A DNA stretch of 64,000 nucleotides from Citrobacter arsenatis (GTDB lineage: Bacteria > Pseudomonadota > Gammaproteobacteria > Enterobacterales > Enterobacteriaceae): contig NZ_CP037864.1 in the NCBI RefSeq assembly GCF_004353845.1, forward strand, positions 1,178,001 to 1,242,000, read 5' to 3'. The position numbers and the translations under genes are program-made. Of this stretch, positions 28,205 to 37,455 are shown one piece after another; positions within the stretch are counted from its first letter, which is position 1, and every line of letters begins with the position of its first letter. The notes beneath the pieces are model-generated. The model did not search any database. It worked only from the letters and a program-made list of their open reading frames with translations, and was not told the origin of the DNA.

Positions 28205-29113
28205 GTGCGTATAGGTATCGATTTGGGCGGTACGAAAACGGAAGTTATCGCGCTTGGCGATGCGGGCGAACAGCTTTTTCGCCATCGCCTGCCCACGCCG
28301 CGTGATGATTATTGGCAAACGATAGAAACCATCGCTGCGCTGGTGGAGATGGCGGAAAAAGCCACCGGGCAGACGGGAACCGTGGGGATGGGTATTCCCG
28401 GTTCAATTTCGCCCTACACCGGGGTGGTGAAGAATGCCAACTCGACCTGGCTTAACGGGCAACCTTTTGACAAAGATTTGAGTACGCGTCTGAACCGCGA
28501 AGTGCGGCTGGCAAATGATGCCAACTGCCTTGCGGTTTCAGAAGCGGTGGATGGCGCGGCGGCAGGTGCACAAACTGTGTTTGCGGTGATTATCGGCACT
28601 GGATGTGGTGCTGGTGTGGCGCTCGGCGGTCGGGCGCACACGGGCGGCAACGGTACGGCGGGCGAGTGGGGGCATAATCCGCTGCCGTGGATGGACGACG
28701 ATGAGCTGCGTTATCGGCAGGAGGTCCCCTGCTATTGTGGCAAGCAAGGTTGCATTGAAACCTTTATTTCCGGGACCGGTTTTGCCACGGACTACCAGCG
28801 TCTGAGCGGTAAGCCGCTCAAGGGCAGTGAAATTATCAACCTTGTTAACGCGCATGATGCTCTGGCGGAACGAGCATTGAGCCGCTATGAGCGTCGTCTG
28901 GCGAAATCACTGGCGCATGTGGTGAACATTCTCGATCCGGACGTCATTGTTCTGGGCGGCGGAATGAGCAATGTCGACCGACTGTATCAAAACGTTCCGA
29001 CGTTAATTAAGCAGTTCGTCTTTGGCGGCGAGTGCGAAACGCCTCTACGTAAGGCACTGCACGGTGACTCCAGTGGGGTACGCGGGGCGGCCTGGCTGTG
29101 GCCGCAGGCGTAA
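28205..29113 (+). CDS. mak: Fructokinase Mak, ROK family
   Basis: Mak phosphorylates fructose, and mannose weakly, with ATP. The 302-residue protein begins at a GTG (as in E. coli) after a GAGGAG ribosome site; an open frame continues 35 codons upstream but overlaps the rdgC promoter area and lacks homology. ROK features are the phosphate-binding RIGIDLGGTKTEV at the start, the GTGCGAG loop and the zinc-binding stretch CYCGKQGCIE. Confidence 0.95.
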   Translation: MRIGIDLGGTKTEVIALGDAGEQLFRHRLPTPRDDYWQTIETIAALVEMAEKATGQTGTVGMGIPGSISPYTGVVKNANSTWLNGQPFDKDLSTRLNREVRLANDANCLAVSEAVDGAAAGAQTVFAVIIGTGCGAGVALGGRAHTGGNGTAGEWGHNPLPWMDDDELRYRQEVPCYCGKQGCIETFISGTGFATDYQRLSGKPLKGSEIINLVNAHDALAERALSRYERRLAKSLAHVVNILDPDVIVLGGGMSNVDRLYQNVPTLIKQFVFGGECETPLRKALHGDSSGVRGAAWLWPQA

Positions 29114-29119
29114 TCGGTT

Positions 29120-30289
29120 TTAGGTCGCGGGTGCAACTTGTTGCACGCCGCGCTTCAGGTAGCCGTAAATCAACAGCGAGGACATCGCAGAAAACGACAG
29201 CAGCGCTGCCGGTAGCGTCACGTAGTTGTAGGCAAAGCCCAGCGTCAGCATCATGCCACCGCAGTACGCACCAATCGCGCTACCGAGGTTAAAGGCAATT
29301 TGCCCACCTGCCGCTCCCAGTAACTCACCTCCTTTGGCATTTTGCAGCAGCAAAATTTGTAGCGGCGCCGACAGGGCAAACAGACCCGCGCAGCAAATAA
29401 AGGCGAAGGTCAGCGACGCGGCTTTAATCCCGCCAAAGGCAAAGAGCAGTAGCAGAGCCAGCACAATCACAAAGTCGGTTATCACCGCAATGCGCAGCGG
29501 CGTATAGCGGCCAGAGAGCCGACCACTCAGCAGATTTCCCAGCACCATCCCCAACCCTACCAGCATCATGATGAAGGTCATTAGCGCCTCGGAAAAGCCG
29601 GAGATGTACATCATGTACGGTTTGACGTAGCTGAACCAGGCGAAAACCCCGGCATTACCAAACATCGTGGCGGAAAAGATGAGCCACGGGGCGGGGCTTT
29701 TCAAAAAATGAAACTGCTCGCTCAGTTTCCCTTTTGCCTCATCGCTGATGTTGGGGACCCAAAAAGCGACCGAGACTATTACGGCGATATTAAAGACGGC
29801 TATCAGCAAAAACGTATAGCGCCAGCTAAATTCCTGGCTCAGCCAGGTGCCGACGGGAATGCCAACCAGATTGGCAACGGTCATCCCCGAAACCATACCC
29901 GCGACGGCAGCGGTAACTTTTCCAGGACGGGCAAGCTTCGACAGGATAATCGCGCCAACGCCAAAAAACGCGCCGTGCGGGAAGCCGGAAACCAGCCTGC
30001 CAACCGCCAGCATAAAATACGAGGAGGAGAGGGTGAAGATGGCGTTACCTATCACGCACAGTGTGACCAGAAACAACAGAATATGCTTGAGCGAAAAACG
30101 GTTGGAAAAGAGCGCAATAATAGGCGCGCCCAGCACCACGCCAAAGGCGTAAAACGAAATCATATGGCCAGCGGCAGGGATGGAGATACCCACGTCCCGC
30201 GCCAGCTCGGTGAGAACACCCATAATGCCAAACTCGGCCATGCCCAGACCAAATGTTCCCAGCGCTAAAGAGAAAATGACTTTTTTCAT
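29120..30289 (-). CDS. araJ: MFS transporter AraJ
   Basis: The 389-residue protein has about 12 membrane segments of the DHA1/sugar efflux type and matches E. coli AraJ (394 aa) throughout. The start at MKKVIFSLALGTFGLGMAEFG is set by homology and a CAGGTGG ribosome site; the open frame extends 34 codons upstream through non-homologous sequence. In E. coli it is arabinose-induced through AraC; its natural substrate is unknown. I could not identify an AraC site upstream. It converges with mak, six bases apart. Confidence 0.93.
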   Translation of the reverse strand: MKKVIFSLALGTFGLGMAEFGIMGVLTELARDVGISIPAAGHMISFYAFGVVLGAPIIALFSNRFSLKHILLFLVTLCVIGNAIFTLSSSYFMLAVGRLVSGFPHGAFFGVGAIILSKLARPGKVTAAVAGMVSGMTVANLVGIPVGTWLSQEFSWRYTFLLIAVFNIAVIVSVAFWVPNISDEAKGKLSEQFHFLKSPAPWLIFSATMFGNAGVFAWFSYVKPYMMYISGFSEALMTFIMMLVGLGMVLGNLLSGRLSGRYTPLRIAVITDFVIVLALLLLFAFGGIKAASLTFAFICCAGLFALSAPLQILLLQNAKGGELLGAAGGQIAFNLGSAIGAYCGGMMLTLGFAYNYVTLPAALLSFSAMSSLLIYGYLKRGVQQVAPAT

Positions 30290-30429
30290 ACCACCTGCCA
30301 ACAAGAAAGACGCTGGATGTGCGTCATAGCGGCGAACGTTCGCCGCCAATAGCGATAGCTTGCGGATAAGCGAAGTGGAATGCCATTTCATATCCGTCCC
30401 TGAGTATGCAATATTGTGCTACATAGAGT

Positions 30430-30456
30430 GCCGGATAGCGATGGCGCTTATCCGGC
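30430..30456. repeat. REP unit between sbcC and araJ
   Basis: GCCGGATAGCG and the matching end CGCTTATCCGGC form the imperfect palindrome typical of enterobacterial REP units. It lies 26 bp after the sbcC stop, in the transcript that would run on toward araJ. Confidence 0.8.
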
Positions 30457-30481
30457 TTGTGAAACCACATTCTCTGGTTGA

Positions 30482-33400
30482 TTACTCGACCGCAAACATC
30501 TTGTCGAGTTTGCTATAGCCCAGCCCGTTGATTTTTTTAACTTTGATCTGTACCGGAATACGCTCTTTCATCGCTTCGACGTGGCTGATTACGCCAATAG
30601 TCTTGCCGGTAGCGTTGAGCGCATCGAGGGCGTCCAGGGCGGTATCCAGCGTTTCGCTGTCCAGCGTGCCGAAACCTTCGTCGAGGAACAGGGAGTCAAT
30701 TCGCGTTTTGTGGCTGACCAGATCGGACAACGCCAGCGCCAGCGCCAGACTCACGAGGAAGCTCTCACCGCCGGAAAGCGTACGCGTGTCGCGCACGGCA
30801 TCGGCCTGCCAGGTATCAACCACTTCCAGCTCCAGCGCTTCGCTGGCCTTTCGCTGTAACAGATAGCGACCATGCAGACGAGTCAACTGGTTGTTGGCAA
30901 GCCAGACCAGATTATCCAGCGTCAACCCCTGGGCAAATTTGCGGAACTTATCTCCCTCTTTCGAGCCGATCAGCGCATTCAGATAGCCCCAGTCTTCGAC
31001 CTGCTGAGCCACGTTTTCAATCTGCTGCATCAGCGTCTGCTGCTGCTGACGGTTTTCAGCATCCTGCTTGAGCTGCTGGCGAATTTCGCCCTGACGAGTG
31101 GTGTTATCCCGTAGCAACTGGGTGAGCTGCGCCAGCGCGTCGTGCAGATGTTGCGCGGTGAGCGTGAGATCCGCCGAGGTGGGTAACTGCTGTTGATGAG
31201 TCGTTAGCGCCAGCTGAGCCTGATTAAGCAGGGTTTGCGCCTGTTGTCGCTGGCCTTCCAGCGATTGCTTCAACTGCTCAAGACGGTTGAAGGTATCTTC
31301 ATCCAGCAGGGCGGCAACAAAGGCGTCGCGATCGGTAAAGACGCTGGCCTGCAATGCGGAATCAAACTGCGCCTGAATTTCTGCGGCGCGCTGAACGTCC
31401 TGTGCTTCCTGCTGTTGCAAGGTTTGCCACTGGCCCTGTAAGGAGAGGCAATCGTCGTGCACCTGCCGCCAGTTTTCTAGCGACAGATCCTCGCTGTTTT
31501 CAGAAAGCGCCTCGGTTTCTGGCAGCGTTTCCAACAGCGGCGCAAGCTGGGCTATTTGGGTCTGTAAAGCGGTCAGTTCATTCTGGCGTTGTTGCCACAT
31601 TTGCGCTTCGTTCGCCCGTTCGCTCAGCCACGAGGCGACGTCACCTTCGGCCGGAAGGGACAGGCCATGGCGGGCCAGTTCGGCGGTTAGCGCCGCCTGA
31701 CGCTGGTCAATATGCTGCTGGAGCTGAGTAATCTGTTCCGTATGCGCGGTGATTTGCGCTTGCAGAGTATGGCGCAGACTCAACTGGTGAAGCTGCTGCT
31801 CGAACTCTTCCTGGGCCGCAAGCCACGGGGCGATATCATCCTGCGGTTGCAGCGTGACGTTGAGGCTGGCGGTGACCGTCTGCCACTCTTGAGTAAGTGC
31901 TTGCTCCTCCTGAGAAAGTGTCTGTACTTCGCGTTCATCCCGCTGAAGTTGCTGGGTTATCGCCTCAAGCTGACCGCGTAACGTGGAGCCCTCATCGGCC
32001 AGCGTTTTGACCTCTTTTTCCAGGGCTTCACGCCGCGTCTGATTCACGCTCAGTTCGAGTGTTTGATAGCGCTCAATCGCCGGATGTGCGGTGGAGCCGC
32101 AAAGCGGGCAAGGCATACCGGATTGCAATAATGCCCGCTGGCTTTCCAGATCTTTGATGCGGGCTTCCTGCTCGCAAATGAGTCTTACATCGGCAAGCTG
32201 CTGGTTTTTATCTTTATAACGCTGACGTTTTTCGGCAAGTACCGCGTTGCGCTGCGTCAGTTCTTGCTGACGCTGCACAAGCGTGGCGCGTAACTGCGCC
32301 AGCTGCTTTTGCTTCGGAGCGATTTGCCCGTACAGATTGCTCAGCCGCTGACGTAACGGACGAAGCTGTACGTGCTGCGCCAGCGCTTGCGTTACTTCCT
32401 GCGGCGCAAGGGTCAGCGTGGGAAGCGCCAGCGCATCGAGCTTACGCGTGTCGTTTTCCCGCAACTGCTGCCACTGGCGTAGCTGGGCGCTGGCGTCGGA
32501 CTGTTGGACCAGCAGTGCTTTCCAGCCCGCCAGTTCGCTACTCCATAAGCGGAAGCGGTCATGTTCGCTCAGCCAGTCGGTTAACGTCTGTTGCCCGGTG
32601 AGCATGGCGGTCGATTGTGTATGCGCCTGCTGACGAATGCGCCCGCGCAGCGCTAAGCTGCTTTGTAAGCGAGCATTCACTTCCTGAATCTTCTGCCGCG
32701 TGCGCGCAATAGTAGCCGTTTGTTCCTGAATTCGTTCCCAGTGCGGGCGTAATGCTCTGGCTGGTTGCGCCAGACTCAGCGCCGCCAGCTGCGGCTGCGC
32801 GTCTTCTTGCGCCTGAAGTGCTGCCTGTAATGCCTGCTGGTGGCGGTTTATGTCCGTTTGTAGCTCATTTTGCCGAATAAGCCAGTTGAGATGCTGTTGC
32901 TGGGCTTGCTGGCTGGTAAGGTATTGTTTTTCCTCGTCAGTAAGTACCTGCAAACTCTCTGTCAGGGATTGCACCTGCTCTGGTGCTAACAGCGCAACGC
33001 CGCTGGCCTGGGCCTGCAGTTTTTCCAGCTCTGTGCGCGCTGCCTTGTGCTTTTCAAATACCATGGCGGAAATTTGGCCGTAGATCTCAGTGCCGGTCAG
33101 CTCTTCCAGCAGCTCGGCGCGTTCTTTCGGTTTGGCATTGAGAAATGCGGCGAACTGCCCCTGAGACAGCAGCATCGAACGGGTAAAACGACCGTAATCC
33201 AGCCCGGTAAGCTCGGCGGTCATCTCCAGCTTGTCTTTGACTTTATCGGCGAGGATTTTGCCGTCGGCGCAGCGGGCCAGCTCTACGCGCGGGACCTGCA
33301 GGTTGCCCTCAGGCTGATTGCGCGCCCGGTTCTGGCTCCAGAAAGCGCGATAGGCTTCGCCCCGAACCTCAAACTCAACTTCGGCCAGACACTCGGCGGT

Positions 33401-33625
33401 GTCGCGGGTCATCAGGTCGTTTTGCGACTGTGACACGGTATTGAGCCGCGGCGTTTCGTGGTACAGCGCAAGGCAAATCGCGTCCAGCAGGGTGGTTTTC
33501 CCTGCGCCCGTTGGCCCGGTGATGGCGAACAGACCGTTGCTGGCAAACGGTTCGGCGGTAAAATCAACTTTCCATTCGCCCTTCAGGGAGTTGAGGTTTT
33601 TCAGGCGCAGGCTGAGAATTTTCAT
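30482..33625 (-). CDS. sbcC: Exonuclease subunit SbcC
   Basis: SbcC is the SMC/Rad50-like ATPase of the SbcCD nuclease, which cuts DNA hairpins and protein-blocked ends. The 1047 residues compare with 1048 in E. coli. In order: Walker A GPTGAGKTT (about residues 37-45), long Gln-rich coiled coil, the zinc-hook CPLCG near residue 500, a second coiled coil, the ABC signature LSGGE and Walker B SLFLDEGFGTLD near the C-terminus. Its start overlaps the sbcD stop (ATGA), so the two are translationally coupled. Confidence 0.97.
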   Translation of the reverse strand: MKILSLRLKNLNSLKGEWKVDFTAEPFASNGLFAITGPTGAGKTTLLDAICLALYHETPRLNTVSQSQNDLMTRDTAECLAEVEFEVRGEAYRAFWSQNRARNQPEGNLQVPRVELARCADGKILADKVKDKLEMTAELTGLDYGRFTRSMLLSQGQFAAFLNAKPKERAELLEELTGTEIYGQISAMVFEKHKAARTELEKLQAQASGVALLAPEQVQSLTESLQVLTDEEKQYLTSQQAQQQHLNWLIRQNELQTDINRHQQALQAALQAQEDAQPQLAALSLAQPARALRPHWERIQEQTATIARTRQKIQEVNARLQSSLALRGRIRQQAHTQSTAMLTGQQTLTDWLSEHDRFRLWSSELAGWKALLVQQSDASAQLRQWQQLRENDTRKLDALALPTLTLAPQEVTQALAQHVQLRPLRQRLSNLYGQIAPKQKQLAQLRATLVQRQQELTQRNAVLAEKRQRYKDKNQQLADVRLICEQEARIKDLESQRALLQSGMPCPLCGSTAHPAIERYQTLELSVNQTRREALEKEVKTLADEGSTLRGQLEAITQQLQRDEREVQTLSQEEQALTQEWQTVTASLNVTLQPQDDIAPWLAAQEEFEQQLHQLSLRHTLQAQITAHTEQITQLQQHIDQRQAALTAELARHGLSLPAEGDVASWLSERANEAQMWQQRQNELTALQTQIAQLAPLLETLPETEALSENSEDLSLENWRQVHDDCLSLQGQWQTLQQQEAQDVQRAAEIQAQFDSALQASVFTDRDAFVAALLDEDTFNRLEQLKQSLEGQRQQAQTLLNQAQLALTTHQQQLPTSADLTLTAQHLHDALAQLTQLLRDNTTRQGEIRQQLKQDAENRQQQQTLMQQIENVAQQVEDWGYLNALIGSKEGDKFRKFAQGLTLDNLVWLANNQLTRLHGRYLLQRKASEALELEVVDTWQADAVRDTRTLSGGESFLVSLALALALSDLVSHKTRIDSLFLDEGFGTLDSETLDTALDALDALNATGKTIGVISHVEAMKERIPVQIKVKKINGLGYSKLDKMFAVE

Positions 33626-34824
33626 GCTTCAGCCTCCCCGGCAAGCGTGTGTAAGGTTGCGCTAAACAGCTGGTTAAGCCGCTCCCGCTGCGGTTCTTCG
33701 AGTTCTTCCAGCGCCAGGCGGCGGTCAAAAACCTCCGCTACGCTCAGTTCGCTTAACGTTTCACGTCGTTCACTGGCCATAATACGTTCGCGCTGTTCTC
33801 GGCTGCGGCGCACCAGTAACACCTCTACCGGTAAATCTTCGGTCAAGGCCTGGATCTTGCGCTGCATATCATGCAGATAGTCGTCGGTGGTGATTTCAAT
33901 ATCCAGCCACACCGGCGGCTCTTGCTGCACGTCGCGCCACTGTTCAAGCTGGGCGGTAATGGCGGCTAAATCGCCTTTCAGTACCGCAAGCTGCTGCGTG
34001 ACCGGTACGCAGAGATTTTCAACGGCGCTGAGTTTCCCCGCTTCAAAGCTCACCAGGTGTACACATTTGCTTTTGCCGCACTCGTCAAAACTGAGCGCAA
34101 TTGGCGAACCGCAGTAGCGAATATGTTCCGTGCCGCCGATAACCTGCGCCCGGTGAATATGTCCCAGGGCGATGTAGTCCGCCGGGGGGAAGTTTTGTGC
34201 CGGGAAGGCGTCCAGCGTACCGATATAAATGTCACGTACGGCGTCACTTTTACTGGCGCCGACGGTGGTCAAATGCCCGGTCGCAATGATGGGGATATTC
34301 CGATCGCCGCGCAGCGTACAGGCCTCCTGATATTGCTGCTGGTAATAGTCAGTAATCGCGCCCAGCAAATGCTGCTGTTTTTCTTGTCCTGTCAGCCCGG
34401 CCTGACTGGTTATGATGTCGCGCGGACGTAAAAAAGGAACCGGACACAGAATTGCACCTGGGGTGCCGTCGCGTTGCAGCAAAATTTGCGGTGCATGGCC
34501 GGCGCTGGCCACGACCGTGGTGTTGAGAAACGCAAGAATGTCTCGGGATTCATTGAGCGTGGCAACGGAGTCGTGGTTGCCTGCCAGAACCACCAGATGG
34601 CAGCCGGTTTGCTGCAGATTGACGACAAAACGGTTATATAACTCACGGGCATAGCTTGGCGGTGAGCCGGTGTCGAAAATATCGCCAGCCACAATAATGA
34701 CATCCACCTGCTGGGATTGCGCTGTTTCCAGCAGCCAGTCGAGAAAGGCCTGATGTTCAGCGGCGCGGCTCTTGCTGTAGAAATTTTGCCCCAGATGCCA
34801 GTCAGACGTGTGAAGGATGCGCAT
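33622..34824 (-). CDS. sbcD: Exonuclease subunit SbcD
   Basis: SbcD is the Mre11-like metallophosphoesterase that carries the nuclease activity of SbcCD. The 400-residue length equals E. coli when started at MRILHTSDWHLGQNF; the frame is open eight codons further upstream. Phosphoesterase motifs are intact: DWH, GDIFD, GNHDS and, later, TGHLT and GHIHRAQ. It is divergent from phoB, and the gap between them holds the phoB Pho boxes. Confidence 0.96.
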   Translation of the reverse strand: MRILHTSDWHLGQNFYSKSRAAEHQAFLDWLLETAQSQQVDVIIVAGDIFDTGSPPSYARELYNRFVVNLQQTGCHLVVLAGNHDSVATLNESRDILAFLNTTVVASAGHAPQILLQRDGTPGAILCPVPFLRPRDIITSQAGLTGQEKQQHLLGAITDYYQQQYQEACTLRGDRNIPIIATGHLTTVGASKSDAVRDIYIGTLDAFPAQNFPPADYIALGHIHRAQVIGGTEHIRYCGSPIALSFDECGKSKCVHLVSFEAGKLSAVENLCVPVTQQLAVLKGDLAAITAQLEQWRDVQQEPPVWLDIEITTDDYLHDMQRKIQALTEDLPVEVLLVRRSREQRERIMASERRETLSELSVAEVFDRRLALEELEEPQRERLNQLFSATLHTLAGEAEA

Positions 34825-34934
34825 AAGAGTTCCATGACGATAAAACAATGGCGGGGATTATAACCCTGTAAGGACGTTAATATCTTGTCTCCGGGCTGTC
34901 ATAATTCGCCGGGCTGCGTTAAACCTGGACTATC

Positions 34935-34968
34935 TTTTCATAAATCTGTCATAAAACTGACGCATAAT
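34935..34968 (+). promoter_or_regulatory. Tandem Pho box upstream of phoB
   Basis: Three 7-bp repeats at 11-bp spacing, TTTTCAT-AAAT-CTGTCAT-AAAA-CTGACGC (34935-34963), run directly into ATAAT, the likely -10. This matches the E. coli phoB promoter, through which PhoB activates its own operon. Confidence 0.88.
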
Positions 34969-35014
34969 GGCACTGTATTGATGGCAAACGATTTAATTAT
35001 AAACAGGGCAAATC

Positions 35015-35704
35015 ATGGCGAGACGTATTCTGGTCGTAGAAGATGAAGCTCCAATTCGTGAAATGGTCTGCTTCGTGCTCGAGCAAAACGGTTTTCAACC
35101 CGTAGAAGCCGAAGACTATGACAGTGCTGTGAACCAACTCAATGAACCCTGGCCGGATCTCGTCTTACTTGACTGGATGCTTCCCGGCGGCTCGGGTCTA
35201 CAGTTTATTAAACATCTCAAGCGCGAAGCGATGACGCGGGACATCCCCGTGATGATGCTGACGGCGAGAGGTGAAGAGGAAGACCGCGTCCGGGGTCTGG
35301 AAACCGGTGCGGATGACTATATAACCAAGCCGTTTTCTCCTAAGGAGCTGGTGGCGCGTATTAAAGCGGTTCTGCGTCGTATTTCACCGATGGCGGTGGA
35401 AGAGGTTATTGAGATGCAGGGGCTAAGCCTTGATCCTACCTCGCATCGCGTAATGACCGGCGAGGACCCGCTGGATATGGGGCCGACCGAATTCAAACTG
35501 TTGCACTTCTTTATGACTCACCCCGAGCGCGTCTACAGCCGTGAGCAACTCCTCAATCATGTCTGGGGAACCAATGTGTACGTGGAAGACCGAACAGTGG
35601 ATGTGCATATCCGCCGTTTACGTAAGGCGCTGGAGCATAGCGGACACGATCGTATGGTGCAGACGGTTCGCGGGACGGGATATCGTTTTTCAACCCGCTT
35701 CTGA
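35015..35704 (+). CDS. phoB: Phosphate regulon response regulator PhoB
   Basis: PhoB is an OmpR-type activator of the phosphate-starvation regulon. The 229 residues equal E. coli. The receiver domain carries the phosphorylated Asp53 (LVLLDWMLPGG) and conserved Lys in YITKPFSPKELVAR; the winged-helix output domain ends DRTVDVHIRRLRKALE...GTGYRFSTRF. It is read with phoR, 50 bp downstream, and probably activates phoA at 20411 in this window. Confidence 0.98.
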   Translation: MARRILVVEDEAPIREMVCFVLEQNGFQPVEAEDYDSAVNQLNEPWPDLVLLDWMLPGGSGLQFIKHLKREAMTRDIPVMMLTARGEEEDRVRGLETGADDYITKPFSPKELVARIKAVLRRISPMAVEEVIEMQGLSLDPTSHRVMTGEDPLDMGPTEFKLLHFFMTHPERVYSREQLLNHVWGTNVYVEDRTVDVHIRRLRKALEHSGHDRMVQTVRGTGYRFSTRF

Positions 35705-35754
35705 ATGACAAGAAACAGGGCCTGAAGGATTAGGCCGTATATGGAGTAAGACGT

Positions 35755-37050
35755 TTGCTAGAACGATTGTCATGGAAAAGGTTGGTACTGGAGCTGATCC
35801 TGTGCTGCATACCGGCATTTATCCTTAGCGCTTTTTTCGGTTACCTGCCCTGGTTCTTACTGGCGTCGGTAACGGGCCTGCTTATCTGGCATTTTTGGAA
35901 TTTATTGCGCTTGTCCTGGTGGTTATGGGTCGACAGAAGTATGACGCCGCCACCGGGGCGAGGCAGTTGGGAGCCGCTGTTATATGGGCTGCATCAAATG
36001 CAGCTTCGCAACAAAAAGCGCCGCCGTGAACTGGGTAACCTGATTAAACGTTTTCGCAGCGGGGCGGAATCGCTACCCGACGCGGTGGTACTGACCACCG
36101 AGGAAGGCGGTATCTTCTGGTGTAACGGACTGGCTCAGCAGGTTCTGGGACTGCGCTGGCCGGACGATAGCGGGCAAAATATTCTTAACCTGCTGCGCTA
36201 CCCGGAATTCACACAATATTTGAAAACGCGTGACTTTAGCCGGCCTATCAATCTGGTGCTCAATACCGGACGACATCTGGAAATACGCGTGATGCCCTAC
36301 ACCGATAAGCAACTGCTGATGGTGGCGCGCGACGTCACCCAGATGCACCAACTTGAAGGTTCACGACGTAACTTTTTTGCCAACGCCAGCCATGAGCTGC
36401 GTACGCCGCTGACGGTGTTACAGGGTTACCTGGAAATGATGCAGGAGCATCCGCTGGAAGGGACTACGCGTGAAAAAGCGCTGCATACCATGCGCGAACA
36501 AACGTACCGCATGGAAGGGCTGGTGAAACAGCTGCTGACGCTATCAAAAATTGAGGCTGCGCCGACGCTGCAACTGAATGAGAAAGTCGATGTACCCATG
36601 ATGCTGCGCGTGGTCGAGCATGAAGCGCAGACGCTGAGCCAGCATAAACATACGTTTACCTTTGATGTTGATAACAGCCTGAACGTGCGGGGTAACGAGG
36701 AGCAGTTGCGTAGCGCTATCTCAAATCTCGTCTACAACGCGGTGAACCATACGCCCGCGGGAACGCACATTACCGTACGCTGGCAGCATGTGGCGTCGGG
36801 GGCAGAGTTTTGTGTGGAAGATGACGGTCCGGGCATTGCCGCCGAGCATATTCCACGTTTGACCGAACGTTTTTATCGTGTGGACAAGGCGCGATCGCGG
36901 CAAACGGGCGGGAGTGGGCTGGGGCTGGCCATCGTCAAGCATGCGTTGCATCATCACGACAGCCGCTTGAATATCGAAAGCGAACCCAGCCAAGGAACGC
37001 GATTTAGTTTCGTGATCCCGGAACGTTTAATTGCCAAAAGTAACGGTTAA
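35755..37050 (+). CDS. phoR: Phosphate regulon sensor kinase PhoR
   Basis: PhoR is the inner-membrane histidine kinase/phosphatase partner of PhoB and reads phosphate status through Pst and PhoU. The 431 residues equal E. coli. Two membrane segments lie within residues 10-60, followed by a PAS region, the phospho-acceptor His213 (ASHELRTPLTVLQGY), and ATPase boxes NLVYNAVNH, DDGPGI and GGSGLGLAIVKHA. The start is a TTG (E. coli uses GTG) after a TGGAGTAAG ribosome site, consistent with low expression. Confidence 0.96.
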   Translation: MLERLSWKRLVLELILCCIPAFILSAFFGYLPWFLLASVTGLLIWHFWNLLRLSWWLWVDRSMTPPPGRGSWEPLLYGLHQMQLRNKKRRRELGNLIKRFRSGAESLPDAVVLTTEEGGIFWCNGLAQQVLGLRWPDDSGQNILNLLRYPEFTQYLKTRDFSRPINLVLNTGRHLEIRVMPYTDKQLLMVARDVTQMHQLEGSRRNFFANASHELRTPLTVLQGYLEMMQEHPLEGTTREKALHTMREQTYRMEGLVKQLLTLSKIEAAPTLQLNEKVDVPMMLRVVEHEAQTLSQHKHTFTFDVDNSLNVRGNEEQLRSAISNLVYNAVNHTPAGTHITVRWQHVASGAEFCVEDDGPGIAAEHIPRLTERFYRVDKARSRQTGGSGLGLAIVKHALHHHDSRLNIESEPSQGTRFSFVIPERLIAKSNG

Positions 37051-37075
37051 GACGTATTCGTAAGATAATCTTTCC

Positions 37076-37100
37076 AAAAGCCAGCACAAGCTGGCTTTTT
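37076..37100 (+). terminator. Terminator of the phoBR operon
   Basis: A 10-bp perfect stem, AAAAGCCAGC and GCTGGCTTTT, with a 4-base loop ends in a T run, 25 bp after the phoR stop. Confidence 0.88.
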
Positions 37101-37455
37101 CTATATGGTCAATATATTCATCCTGAATTTTACGACGTTTGATTGTTTTTTGTTCGAACTATTGCCCATACCTTTTTCCATGAAATGGTGTTTTGTGCTA
37201 ATCTCATTTTTCATATCGCTATATTGTTCTGGTTTTTGGATCCCACCTTGCTTTAAAACGTTATAAGCGTTTAAATTGCGCACCAGGTGCTGTCATACCG
37301 ACTGCATTTACGCGGTAAATCGAAAAACTATTCTTCGCCGCGCCAGCTCGGGAGAGTTTCCCGCTGGAATTGAGCAAAAATGCCGCTGTATTGTCCCCCA
37401 GGGAAAGGCAAAAATTTACTATTTTCAACACCACATCCACAGGCAGTAAGACTTT
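37101..37455 (+). other. Long intergenic leader upstream of brnQ
   Basis: This 355-bp stretch between the phoR terminator and brnQ contains no convincing gene. It is AT-rich to about 37265, then of normal composition. A small inverted repeat, CGGGA and TCCCG around 37350-37365, could form a hairpin in the brnQ leader. No recognised riboswitch or Leu/Lrp site could be placed. Confidence 0.5.

Noticed and set aside
30290..30429. AraC site upstream of araJ
   Set aside because: No stretch matched the two-half-site AraC consensus well enough to report.
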